A stretch of 64,000 bases of DNA. It comes from Amoebophrya sp. A120 (Eukaryota; Sar; Dinophyceae; Syndiniales; Amoebophryaceae). Position numbers and translations under genes: made by a program. The notes beneath the pieces were generated by a model, which did not search any database, was not told the DNA's origin, and saw only the letters and a program-made list of their open reading frames with translations. Shown here piece after piece: positions 54,401 through 64,000 of this stretch (the first letter of the stretch is position 1; each line of letters opens with the position of its first letter). The stretch spans positions 2,275,151 through 2,339,150 of the forward strand of contig CAJINV010000007.1 of NCBI GenBank assembly GCA_905178155.1, in the 5' to 3' direction.

Positions 54401-57171
54401 CGTCGAGTCCGGGTCCACTTCTCGAATATCTGGCATGTTCTGTTGTACTTCTACACGCTCGGAGGTCCGATCGCTTTCATGATCGTTATCCACCGCACCC
54501 TCCACTCGGTCGTACACGCCACTCGCCAAGCCGCTTTTCCATTCCGGCGCGAAGGAGCTGGCCTTCGCTAAGCGAGAAAACCGCAACGGGATTTCCAAAT
54601 CGCTCTCGTCCAAATAGGTCGGCGGCCGCAGCGGAACCGCGGCCCTCCTGGCCCGCTGCATCTTGTTCAGCCAATTGGAGCCGCTGCTGGTCGTAGTGGA
54701 GGTAGGAGCCGCGGGCGTCGGGGCCTGAGGTGGACCCATGCCGCGATCGTTTTTTGCTTGTCCACTGTTCTGAGCCGCTGCGTGCGCGTTGGCGTTCTTG
54801 CCCTCGATCTCGGCCGCCTGCTGCAACACGCGGTCTTGGAACTCCAGAAATTTCCGGTGGTTTTTCCGCACCGCCGACTCGAGTCGGCCCTTGATGATCT
54901 GTTTCCAGAAAAAAACCTCGTCCTGTTCTTCCTGCAATGCATCCTTTCTCGCGTAGTCCTCGAGTGCGGCCTGCTTGTTGATCATGTGGTCCTCGCATGG
55001 GCCACGAGTCTGCAGCAGATCCTCAGTGCTGCTCGTCGGGTCGACGTTTCGTCGAGCGTCAAGCGCTGAACTTTGCCGATCTAGGTGTCTTCCACCCGAG
55101 TCAGTAAACGATTCGTCCTGCGGACAAAAATTTGTAGCAGATGGTCCTACTCCCGCGGGCGCAGCCAGCTGCGTAGTTGGTGTCATCGCATTGCCAGTCT
55201 TTTCGTTCGAACTTTTCCACAAGCCTGCCAAACCTGTCCCTGTAGGAACCTGCTTCTGAAACTTGTCGACACAACCCCGCGGATTCCAGGGCGGTAATCG
55301 CTTGGGGAGCCAAGGTGGGTAGTGTGGACTCTCGTTTTCCTTGTACGCTGCAATCGACGCGGTTGTGTTCGCAGTTTCGTTTCTAGCACCTTGAGCGTTC
55401 TTGAGCTGCAATCTGTTACCACCGATCTCACAATGCAATCCTGGCGCCGCCGCGGCCGTTTCTGTAGAAGAGCCACCACCCCCACCTCCCAGAGGGATCT
55501 CGGAGGCGGAACCGGAAGAGCAAGTCAGGTAATTATCCTGCGTTCGTTCTTCGTATCAAATGCAAATATGTCTGGATCTGGAAACAGGAAACTTGTGATG
55601 CAAGCCAGGGAATAGTACTGGGCGCACTGTCATACGTGGCCAAGCATGACAAGAAGCTTTTGAGCTGCTATGTGTAGCTTATTCCGCATGGCAGACTGCG
55701 GCTGCGCTTTTGCGTCACAGACATCAAAACGATCCTTTTGCACCTACGCATGACAGAGCTTCGAGTCATGTGCATGTCAGACAAGCATGACATATCTGGC
55801 AATCTTCCAGACGACCCAGACACATTTGCAATGCATAGTTCATCGTCCGGATCCTCGTCCGAACACGACGCGAATTCGTCTGCAGCGTGCTTCGTTCTGA
55901 GGTTCGTGGAGGTCGACGTCCACAAACTCCCCGGCGGGTAGCACTTTTCCGCAACCAACTCCCTCCTCGCACTGTTATGCGCGGTCAGTTTCACCTCCCA
56001 GTTCTTCGGCGGTTCCCGTTCCAAGTAGTAGTGCGACCCCGCGCCGAAGGGCAGCCAGGAGCTCGGGCCTCTGCAGCGAAACTTGTCCGACACGACGGCG
56101 CCGGTGGCAAGCTCGACCACCTCGCCGAGTCCGTCCCTCTCGCGGATGTCGTGCAGGAGAAGAACGGTAATTCTTTTCAATTTGCGAAACTTCAGGTCTT
56201 CGGCGGACGACGGCCACTTGCGCTCGGCGCCGCGGGCCTGTGCGTCTTCCTCGTCCGTGGGGAATTTCCAGTTCTCGATCTTTTCCCTCAAGGAAGAAGT
56301 AGGTGGCGTGGGTGCGAGGGAGGAACTCCTGCTGTCGTTCGCATTCACATTACGATTACCTCGCCCATCCTCGTGCCCGACGGCGCCATAATTTCCAGCT
56401 GCATTGTTCGGAAGTGGTAACAGACTGCTCTGCTGTGGTCTCGGTATGATTGATGCACTTGTTGCACCTGCTCCACCTGCGCTGCGCCCAGCAGGTCGTC
56501 GCGGCTGCAGGTCATGTGGATCATCCAAAAGAGGATGGGACGACCAAGAAGAGCTTGTCTTGGGCTCCGGGGTGCTGGTTCCATGATACCAGGTGTCGAA
56601 TTCATGGTCGGAGACCACGTACAGACCAGCGGCGCAAAGTTTAGGCTTGCTGTGGTCAATATCAACTGTAAAAATGTCTGGGCCTGGAAGATTTCCAGGT
56701 TTGTCATGCATATATATTTCGAATGAGCTATGATGCCTGTAATGCATGACCTAGCATGACAGATTTTTTGCGGGTATCTTGATGCCTATCCCGCATGACA
56801 AATGCTCTCTCCGCGGAGCAAAAACTGGACGCCTCTTGCTGCTCACGCAATACAGATTTTTTCAGATTCCAAAAATAGCATCACAAGTTGCATTCTTCCA
56901 GACCCAGACATTTTTGCAATCCATAGTCAATTGTCGTGGCTTGTTGCGCGGACGAGAGCGATGCCGGAGGCGCGATGGTTTTCTGCTGGTGGTGCAGCTT
57001 TCGCCCTATCGCCAAGGACGACCGATTGGTGAGACCTGAGAACGATAGGACTGCAACGCAAACGCAGTGGATGAAGAATAGACGAGCATGGATCAGCCTT
57101 CTACCCAAACAGAGAAGCATGACGCCGTTGCTCGGTCTTGAATCTCGTCCCGTAGCCGTAGCGCGCAGCAT
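51406..57171 (-). CDS. Large two-anchor, coiled-coil membrane protein split by four introners
   Basis: First in-frame ATG at 57171; stop at 51406. Five exons (57171-56926, 56659-~55838, ~55545-53862, 53591-51604, 51516-51406) join after removing 271, 292, 270 and 82 nt. The spliced sequence is 4,851 nt, exactly 1,617 codons (1,616 aa), with no internal stop, although none of the four introns has GT-AG ends. Near the N-terminus LFFIHCVCVAVLSFSGL is a signal anchor. Most of the protein is Ser/Glu/Pro-rich and unassigned. The last 150 residues form a heptad-like helix (QLAKSIAEQTRLLREGERQ..., then ELMRKQIVQLREEHEQRLAE) that runs straight into a C-terminal transmembrane segment (GLVCMFCCLIIAFGLAVCF) completed only after the 82-nt introner is removed, and a short basic tail. 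A tethering or golgin-like role is possible, but no family is recognised. Confidence 0.75.
51522..51598 (-). mobile_element. Minimal 77-bp hairpin introner (G)
   Basis: Two perfect 30-nt inverted arms, 51522-51551 and 51569-51598 (TATCCACAGAAAAAAACCC... and its complement), with a 17-nt loop holding the core TTTGTCATGC (51553-51562). Flanking direct repeat GAAGA at 51517-51521 and 51599-51603. Element plus one repeat is 82 nt. Removal moves the frame by exactly the needed one base and restores a transmembrane helix. Without removal the frame stops a few codons later. No register gives GT-AG. Confidence 0.88.
53597..53861 (-). mobile_element. Introner D (GTCTGGGTCTGG family)
   Basis: 265 bp, ends TATCAAATG...CATTTGATA, with TGTCTGGGTCTGGAA arms. 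Flanks are GCTTA (53592-53596) and GCTTC (53862-53866), a 5-bp duplication with one mismatch. Element plus one repeat is 270 nt and keeps the frame (EDREEARREQ). Core TTGTCATGC at 53636-53644. Confidence 0.87.
55555..55837 (-). mobile_element. Introner E (diverged GTCTGGGTCTGG family)
   Basis: About 283 bp. The arms are TGTCTGGATCTGG and a partner with a 3-bp insertion (CCAGACGACCCAGAC), the most diverged pair in the window. The flanking repeat is GTTCTTCGT (55546-55554) against GTTCATCGT (55838-55846), 8 of 9 identical, longer than the 5 bp elsewhere. Element plus one repeat is 292 nt and joins DEDPDDE to RTQDNYL in frame. Core GCATGACAA at 55644-55652. Confidence 0.78.
56660..56925 (-). mobile_element. 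Introner F (GTCTGGGTCTGG family)
   Basis: 266 bp with ends TATCAACTG...CCATA and arms TGTCTGGGCCTGGAAG / CTTCCAGACCCAGACA. Direct repeat GTCAA at 56655-56659 and 56926-56930. Element plus one repeat is 271 nt and joins the first exon (TTID) to HSKPKLC in frame. Core TTTGTCATGC at 56700-56709. Same length as B2 and similar to it over the last 120 bp. Confidence 0.88.
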
Positions 57172-58534
57172 CAACGCTGAAATAAAAGCTTTCACATTGC
57201 GATTGCAATTGCTCTACTGTCGATGTCAGTCTATAGGATCTGGAAAGAGGAAGAGCAAGAGGTATAATACACGCAAGCGTGACCACCTTGAGTCGGTCTT
57301 GCAATTTTTGCATCACTGTGTGATCGTCTTTATTACTTAGTTGTCGGATCTCGTCGGCCTTTCACACAAGTGAACAGCACGAGACATACTCTACTGGTGT
57401 ACTGTCAATGTCGCCACCCATCAAGAACATGAAAACAACACATAGCACCAATTTAGATTTGCAATTGGCAATTACAAGAAACACAAAAACAAAGTTCATT
57501 TGCATAAACCGTCAACGTCATCAAGATGAAGCTCAACATGGTGAAAAAATTTACTTTGCGTTTTGGTTTTTTGTTTTCCTTTAATGATCGTGTGGATGAA
57601 CTACTTTGTTCTCAAATCGGTACTTCTACTTTTGCAGATAAAGGCACGCGGGCCACTCAATTCGGAAAACTTAAACTCTGATGAGTAAGAGACCATAGTG
57701 TAGAAAGAACGACTTCCGAGGGTGCAAGCAATAAATCTCGAGTTGTGGCAAATCTGAAAGCGCTTCTGCAACAACACTCGCTTTTGGAAAGAGTAGGTAA
57801 GAGACTCAAAGAACAAAAGTCGAAAAAAGAAACCGAGCGAAACAATGATGTACATAACTACAGAGGAGCGAAAGCGTAAGCGAAAGGGCTGCGTGCGCAT
57901 TGAGATTGCGGTTTTGCAGGCATCGAACCATCAAGTGGGGTACATTTGATAAGGAAAACATATTTCTGAAGACATTCATTTTTTTATTGGTTTCTGCGAG
58001 CCTGCTATTTCTCTTCCTAGTGGTGTTCCTAAAATGTGATATTGAAGCTTTCGTGTTGTGCAATATTGAAGATCTCTTGTTGTGCACGAGCCGCACGTTT
58101 GATAAAAGAAAAGCGTCGATGATAGACACTATTTCTTCTAGCTAGTTGATATAATTGCACTTTTTTTTTGTCATTGTCGCTTACTAGAGGCTCCTTTGGC
58201 CCGTTGAAGATGACCAACTTTATTTTTTGTCTTACATATCTCGTATCTTGCGTCTGCGTCTAGAAGTAGAACTCTGCTATGGCCTGCGCAAACACTCCAG
58301 CACCACGCGGCTGGACGAAAAAATCCACCGGCGCAATTTTCATTGGAGGAAGCTCTATTCTCAAGAAAGTGGGACCAGCGCCAGTCTGTTCGTGCTACGT
58401 GTATTAAATGACCGAGTAGAATAGAAAACAACATACGCTGATCAACATAGAGGCCCATTTTAATTCGAGCACCTGTAACAGGTTAAAAAATACTTACGTC
58501 AATAAAAAGTTAAAGTGAGCATGACATGATCTCC
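57172..58534. other. Intergenic upstream of the introner-rich gene, no gene recognised
   Basis: About 1.35 kb with only frames of about 100 codons or less. It should contain the start region of the introner-rich gene and the 3' UTR of the next gene. Confidence 0.4.
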
Positions 58535-61500
58535 TCAGAGCCGCATACGAAACGGATCATCATCTTCAGCACTGTCAGTGACAACTTCTAAATCGGAGAC
58601 GGCAGCTCCGTCACCAGGTCCAGTACCTACTGCATGTCCGGCTCCGGCGGCCTCTTCACCGTTACTCTCTGCTACCATGTTGTTCTCCTGAGCCGCACCG
58701 GAGACAACCGCCGCCACAGACGCTGTAGTACCTAGAGAAGTGGTCGGCTCATGACGGGGAGGTGCAGGAGCTGGCCCGTCTCGCGATTGTTCGGACAATA
58801 TTCCCGGCTGTACTAGTTGTGCAGCTGGTCGAGGCCCGTAGTGCGCTAGAAACTGAGGCGAAGCTGCGTCGGAGGAAAATAGCTGCGCTTGTGTACCGCT
58901 CGTAGTAGAAGTTGTAGGAGCTGCTGGACCAGCTACTGCTTCAGCACTATCCACACCATAAGGCGTACCTTGTTGTGCTTGCGGCGGTGCAGCTGCAAGA
59001 AGTTCTGCAGTGGTCCTTCTTGTTCCCGTTGTGGCCGTGAGATCAACAGGGCTCGCAGGGTTATGGTTCCCATTATTCGTCTGCTCCACTGCCGCTCCTG
59101 GTGGCCACCACTGCGACCTCGGTATCGCCGCCGATGCCGGGGGTGTTCCAATGTAGTAGTTGCTCGGCGGCGGGCTCAAATCATTCCAATCCGAGCTCCT
59201 GTGCAGAAAATCATGGACGTAAGAAAAGCCACTGCGGTGTGCTTCTCCATGATGAGCTGCATCTTGTGGTAATTGCTGATGCTGCTGCAGCAGCTCCTGT
59301 GCCTGGGTAGCTGTCGGCGGAACAAAATGCAACGCGGAGGATGCCAGTCCCATGGACGAGAAAGGAGTAGGGTGTTCCTGGTACTGTTGATTGTGTAACG
59401 AAAGCGAGGAAGAGGATAGGGTCAGCGGGGTCGCTGTAACATTCGCTTGCTGGTGGTGGACATGGTTTGCAGACTGTACTAACCCTGAAGAAGACGAAGA
59501 TGTCCCTCCTCCACGTTCGGTGGCCGCAGGAGCCCCAGTCGTTGTGAAAGCATAATTTGCTCCATCGCGAAAAAATCGCTGCTTGGTCCGTTTCGCGCCT
59601 TTTGGAGTCGTTAGGAGTAGTTGTTTGCGATGGAGCACGGCTGGACTGCCAGGGTTCCACGTGCGGGAGCACTGATGTTTTTGGTTTTATCTTTCTTGGT
59701 GACCAACATACAACAAGAACAAGTGCACTACTACGACAGAGAAGTAGGCAAGCATGCTGCAACGCAAAAACAAGTAAAAGTAGAAACTAGGGCGATGAAA
59801 AATTCGCAAAAATCTCTACATGTTGCATCCACCACTGCGAGTAGGGGTCCATGCACTGCGCTTGCGCGTACATCTGGTAGTTCATGCGCTGCAACTGCAA
59901 GGCCGACTGCTGCCACGATTGCTGGTACGCCTGGGCATACGCAGCGGCTGCCGTAGATGTAGTACTTGCGGCAGCGGCTGCAGCGGGGAGTACCGAACTA
60001 CTGCACCACGGGTTGGGGGTCCAAACGTGCGGACTTTGCGGCGGAGCGGCGTCGTGTTGAAACTGATAATTTTGCGACTGGTGTCCGAGCGTTCCGCTGT
60101 CAGGACCAGTCACAGTCTGGTAGATATGTGGGGAAAGTGGCGGTGCTGGAGGGATGTGGTGCATGAGGTGGACGTGCTGTAATGATGCGTCTTGTGGGAA
60201 GCTGGAGGGTGGATGTGGTACTGGTGGGGAAGAAGGTGACTGGTTGTATAATGGGAGTACATTAGCATATGGTGAACTTGCTGTTGCTCCTCCAAATGGA
60301 AGATGTGTTGCAGGCGTTGCTGGTGGCGAATATGAGTTGTAATATGGCGACGCCGACGGGGACACACCTGCTCCGCCCGCTGTTGCTGGTGAGGAGGACT
60401 TATCCCGTGCAAAAGCATCGCAGTCCTCGTACTAATTGCGCTCATAACGCGTCATGTCAGCAGATGTGGAAGTTTGCATTTGCTACCTGAAGTCTGCATG
60501 ACCACACATTCATCAGTTTATTTTCCTTTTGAACTGCAACTGATCATTATTTCTCACGCGTTTATTCACACCTAGCAGTAGGGATCACGGTGCTTTTGCA
60601 ATGAATAGGACTCAACAAATGCTCGCTCCACCTCGTCCAAATAGTAAGCGACCGGTTGTGCTTTTTGCTGTCTTCTGCCGAAAAGCGGTTCGTTATTTGG
60701 CCTATGAGCAGTGGTCGTCTCAGCCTGTTGCCCTGCAGGTGGGGGGCGAGCTGCGTGGTCTACTGGGGATGTCGTCGTCCCAGTTGGATGAGGACCTGTT
60801 GTAGTGCTGGCGCGCACAGAGTTGCTTGCCGTGGCGCTGCTCGGTTTTTGCGTTATAATATCTCGGATAGCATGCGCGAGTGCGAACGCGCGCTCGTCCT
60901 CGTCAGCTCCGATTGCATTTGGTTCTGTCGTCCGGGTAGTAGCAGTTGTTTGCTGGCGCTCGACGGCTATGCTTGGTGTTCCATCATGAAGATGACCTGC
61001 TCCTTCACGGGTCGTGCTACGTTTTTGCTGAGCGCCCCCGGCGTTTTCATCAGTGCCAACTGATCCACCTGGTCGGGCAGGTTCAGAGTCTGGCTCTTGG
61101 TTTTCATTTTGATTTTTATCGTGTTGATGTCCACCTGCCGCTCCATGATCGTCCTTCGAGCTGCTCGTGCTGAACAAGAAGCAATCGAACAAAGAGGTAG
61201 ATGGAGTTGTGTCTTCTTCCTCTTGCTCTTGTGTAGTATTCCGTCTAGTGCTTGGCGCCGTGTTCGCGGTTTCAGCCTCCACTTTGGGTGGCCCGCCTTC
61301 GTCGGCATTTGAACTTGCGGCGCAGGTAGAACCAGCTGGACGAGGCACCGTTCTCGCGTCCCCGTCGGCGACCCCTGCTGCCGTTCCTTGCGGTGTCGGC
61401 ACGGGAAACCACGGGTCGCTGTAAGTAGTCCCGGTTGATGATTTGTGTTGTTGAAGATCATAATCAACACCGAAATCATAGAACGGTAAGAAGCTTTCCC

Positions 61501-62191
61501 TGGCGGGTGTCGGCGGAACCGGCACATTGATTGGTGAGGAGGCATCAACAAGCAGCTGCGGTGGTGCTGGACAAGGAGGAGATGCAGTTCCTGCTGACGT
61601 GGGAGCAGCTCCACCTCCTGCCAGGACAACTCCCTGCTGTAGCAGTCCGGGTTGTTGAAAGAATGGCGGCAGCGGTAACCCTGGGGGAAAGATATCCAGA
61701 GAATTTTGCGCAAACTGTGCGGCTCCAGGCTGCGATTGATGTTGGAATGGAAATGGAAACAAGCCGGAACCTGGTAGTGGTGTTGGTGGCGGGGTCGAGC
61801 CGGTGGGAGCAAAGTGTTGCAACTGTTGTTGTTCTTGGCGCGAAAATCTTGTGCTGCTGGGACCTTTATTGCCCTTGGAGATCGCCCCGCCCTTGCCGCC
61901 CCGCTGCAGTTCCTCCAGCACTCTTGTTCGCGTCGACCCATGGCCCTGGCCCTTCTTGTTCGCGCCCCCGGAGGTGCGGGCATGTCTAACGCCGGGAGTT
62001 GTACTTGACGACGAATTTAGAGCGTTTGGAATAAATGAAGAACCGCTGCTGGTACCCTTTCCTCCACCGCGTAAGCTTATCCAGCGTTGGTCGACGTTTT
62101 CGTTTTCTCTGTAGTCCTGAAGCCTCCGCGTGTAAGTATTCCTTTTGCGGCTCGCGTGGTCAGGGGAAAACAATCCGGGCGGACGGAGCAA
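58535..62191 (-). CDS. Q/S/P-rich low-complexity protein, probable three-exon gene (5' end unresolved)
   Basis: Three long open blocks lie in series: 62191-60572, ~60431-59787 and ~59638-58535. None begins with ATG (the tops are TTG or GTG codons after CAG or TAG acceptor-like sequence), which suggests internal exons of one gene rather than three genes. The first block opens LRPPGLFSPDHASRK and contains Gln/Pro/Gly repeats and an acidic Gln/Glu stretch. The second is Tyr/Pro/Gln/Ser-rich (YYNSYSPPAT, AYAQAYQQSWQQSALQLQ). The third ends with EDDDPFRMRL at the final stop. Composition resembles prion-like or RNA-binding low-complexity proteins, but no RRM or other folded domain is visible. A GTGG...GGCAG junction near 59835/59645 would keep the frame. 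The junction near 60572/60431 is unresolved. Confidence 0.5.
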
Positions 62192-63092
62192 CTGGAAGTG
62201 TTTTTTACGACAAGGTTTAGGTCATTTTGTCATTATCTCCAAAATCATTTTCGCATCAAGAGAATCAAAGGACGATAGGAGTAGTTTCATTTATGAAACA
62301 AATACGGGCTAGAAAAGCGAGTCGAAGATGTATTAGCATAAGACTAGTACGGTTACGGTACTACATTCAAATAAAGAACTTCTGCTGGTGTGCGCAGCTC
62401 CATGCGCAACAAAGCCTTTCGCCCCCTTGCCCTACAGACAGTGAAGTTTGCTATCGGACGAGTAAAGAAGTAGAGAAGTAGATAGAGAGCGTCTATTATC
62501 CCTGTAAGCGACGTAACACAACAACAACGACGCTCGCTCGCATATTATGTACGAGAGCCTACTGCACCACCATCACCAAGAATACACAACTTTAGTTGAC
62601 GCACCATTATCCGCTCGGTCGTCGTGTCCAGGCGACTTACGACAAGACCAGAAAATCATGTCGCCATGGAGAAGGCCGACTCGCGGATTTGGATAGAAGT
62701 TATTCCTACACGTGGTCGTCGTCGTGTGATAGTCATAGTTGCATGCGTCATGTTGCAGCGTTGTTGCTCTTCAGAAGGCCAACGAAGGCGAAAATGGCAA
62801 TTGCAATAATTCGAATCGCCACAAAGAAGTAAGCCAACATCTTCCAATCTTAAAAATCACAAAATCCTTACAATTCTTGGCAAATCATGATAAATCCAAA
62901 AAACAGCCACAGCATCTTAGAGCTACAGTCTTTCTCACTTCTTTCCTCTTGACCAAGAGCATCGCCGATATTCCTTCACATCTGCCAAGGCTCCGTCTTT
63001 TCATCACTGCTCTCCGCATTCTGTATTTCTCCGTGGCCCGAGCACACTGCTTCCGCTTCGTCGAGGTCTACCGCGACTTCTACGTAGTCGGT
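62192..63092. other. Gap between low-complexity blocks, no gene recognised
   Basis: About 900 bp, much longer than the introns seen elsewhere in the window, so probably intergenic. It should contain the first exon of the 58535-62191 gene, but I cannot place its ATG. Confidence 0.4.
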
Positions 63093-64000
63093 TCAGTGCT
63101 TCTGTTCCTGATCCTGCGAGGACCTCCTCCTGTCATCTCCCCTCGCCGAATCAACACCGCTTGTAGTTGTGCCTCCAATCGCCGTGGCTGCCGTGCGGAG
63201 GAAATCCGACAGACCCTCGTGGACGTTCGAGCTGTTGTCCTCCGTGACACACCGAGAGAACGAGAGTCGTGGGCTCGAGGCTGGTGAAAGACTTCTTCTA
63301 CACGCGAGAACATCGGAGTCAGTTACAGCAACTTCACAAGAAGAAGACGATGGAGCAGTAGTCGTGGCTGGTGCAATGAAGCCGAACTCTTCACATATTT
63401 CCTCAACACCCAGGCTGGCTGTACTATGGTGCAGCTGCGCTGAGTCCTCTGACTGCGGTGGTGATACAAGAATTGCTGGGTTGTAAGACTTCTGTACGAT
63501 GCCGATGCGGTGCTGCTGGTCGTCTCTCGTCGGGTGGGAAGAACACGACGAGGAGGACACTGCGCAGCCACCTCCGATGGCGCAAGGGCCCCCGGTTGCT
63601 CCACCCGGCGCAGAGGCAGGAGTTATTCCACTGGCCGCCGGGGCTCCTCCTCCTGCAGCAGCACCCACAGGCGAATTCATCACAAACACAGGCATCTGCA
63701 CGATGGTCCAACCCATAAACATGTTGCCCGCGGGAATGCAGAGTGCCCCGTTTGGAAGGACGCTTGGTGCTGTTTCACCAGTTGGACTTGTTTCATTTGA
63801 CCTGGTGGTGATCACGGGAGAGGACCCGGCGGCGTTAATACAGGAGCTCCTTCTGCTGTAATCTGGCGATTGCTGCTGGTCTGCCCACTGTTCGTGATCT
63901 TGTTCCGTGGAGTATGAGGCTATGATCTTCGACGCGGACGAGCCTCCAGCACCACCTACTACATCATCAGCAGCTCCTGCAGCAGAAAAGGTGGTCTGGT
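63093..64000 (-). CDS. 3' part of a Ser/Ala/Gly-rich protein (5' end beyond window)
   Basis: The minus-strand frame is open from the right edge (reading ...TTFSAAGAADDVVGGAGGSS) to a TGA at 63093, about 300 codons. It is rich in Ser, Ala, Gly and Pro, with a few Cys. SLGVEEICEEFGF and SDFLRTAATAIGG are the only segments that look folded. No domain is recognised. The plus-strand frames opposite are shadows. Possibly the upstream neighbour of, or part of, the low-complexity gene at 58535-62191. Confidence 0.55.
   Translation of the reverse strand, partial: QTTFSAAGAADDVVGGAGGSSASKIIASYSTEQDHEQWADQQQSPDYSRRSSCINAAGSSPVITTRSNETSPTGETAPSVLPNGALCIPAGNMFMGWTIVQMPVFVMNSPVGAAAGGGAPAASGITPASAPGGATGGPCAIGGGCAVSSSSCSSHPTRDDQQHRIGIVQKSYNPAILVSPPQSEDSAQLHHSTASLGVEEICEEFGFIAPATTTAPSSSSCEVAVTDSDVLACRRSLSPASSPRLSFSRCVTEDNSSNVHEGLSDFLRTAATAIGGTTTSGVDSARGDDRRRSSQDQEQKH

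Noticed and set aside
60432-60571. Possible introner between low-complexity blocks
   Set aside because: No convincing inverted ends or direct repeat; the junction could not be resolved.
1-64000. CRISPR arrays, rRNA, tRNA, dinoflagellate spliced-leader sequence, bacterial-type operons
   Set aside because: Looked for by eye; no regularly spaced repeats, tRNA cloverleaf or the known spliced-leader sequence was found.

Overview
The window looks like nuclear DNA of a protist, most probably a syndinian dinoflagellate close to Amoebophrya. Three things point that way. All well-supported genes over 64 kb lie on the minus strand, a unidirectional cluster. Most proteins are serine/alanine/proline-rich and hard to assign. 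Eight of the introns are short, repeated, inverted-repeat elements flanked by short direct repeats and have no GT-AG boundary. Published Amoebophrya genomes are known for unidirectional gene clusters and for repeated 'introner' introns with non-canonical splice sites. The species assignment is inference; no rRNA, tRNA or spliced-leader sequence was recognised.

Layout, right to left (direction of transcription). 63093->64000: 3' part of a low-complexity gene. 58535-62191: three open blocks, probably exons of one Q/S/P-rich gene. 51406-57171: a 1,616-residue membrane/coiled-coil protein interrupted by four introners. 49393-49902 and 45573-47582: unassigned membrane proteins. 41528-44223 and 37308-39911: tandem secreted PI-PLC-X-like phosphodiesterases. 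33819-35879: a membrane-anchored Ulp1/C48-like protease. 26967-32153: a CRT-like transporter with a very long N-terminal extension, four GT-AG introns and one introner. 24140-25352: NECAP, an endocytic adaptor, with two introners. 20595-23265, 16925-19405 and 7320-9974: three RING/TRAF-type zinc-finger paralogues. 10627-16519: a complete LTR/Copia retrotransposon with a 5-bp target duplication, inserted between two of these paralogues. 3503-6301: a [2Fe-2S]-flavin-NAD reductase split by an introner. <1-2460: an unassigned acidic, lysine-rich protein.

The main result is the introners. In every case, removing the element plus one copy of its flanking direct repeat restores the reading frame. 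In NECAP, the reductase and the CRT-like transporter it also rebuilds a conserved domain across the junction. No element allows GT-AG in any frame-keeping register. At least four structural families are present (C-run TIR, 'GTCTGGGTCTGG' TIR, 'GTATCGTAC' TIR, and a 77-bp near-perfect hairpin), yet all contain the core TTGTCATGC/GCATGACAA (one variant, TTGTAATGC). Ordinary GT-AG introns occur in the same genes, so two intron classes coexist.

Possible frameshifts occur in RING-TRAF 3, in PLC-like 2 (twice) and in the Copia element (three times). All are of the +1 kind, which suggests assembly insertions or a shared mechanism.
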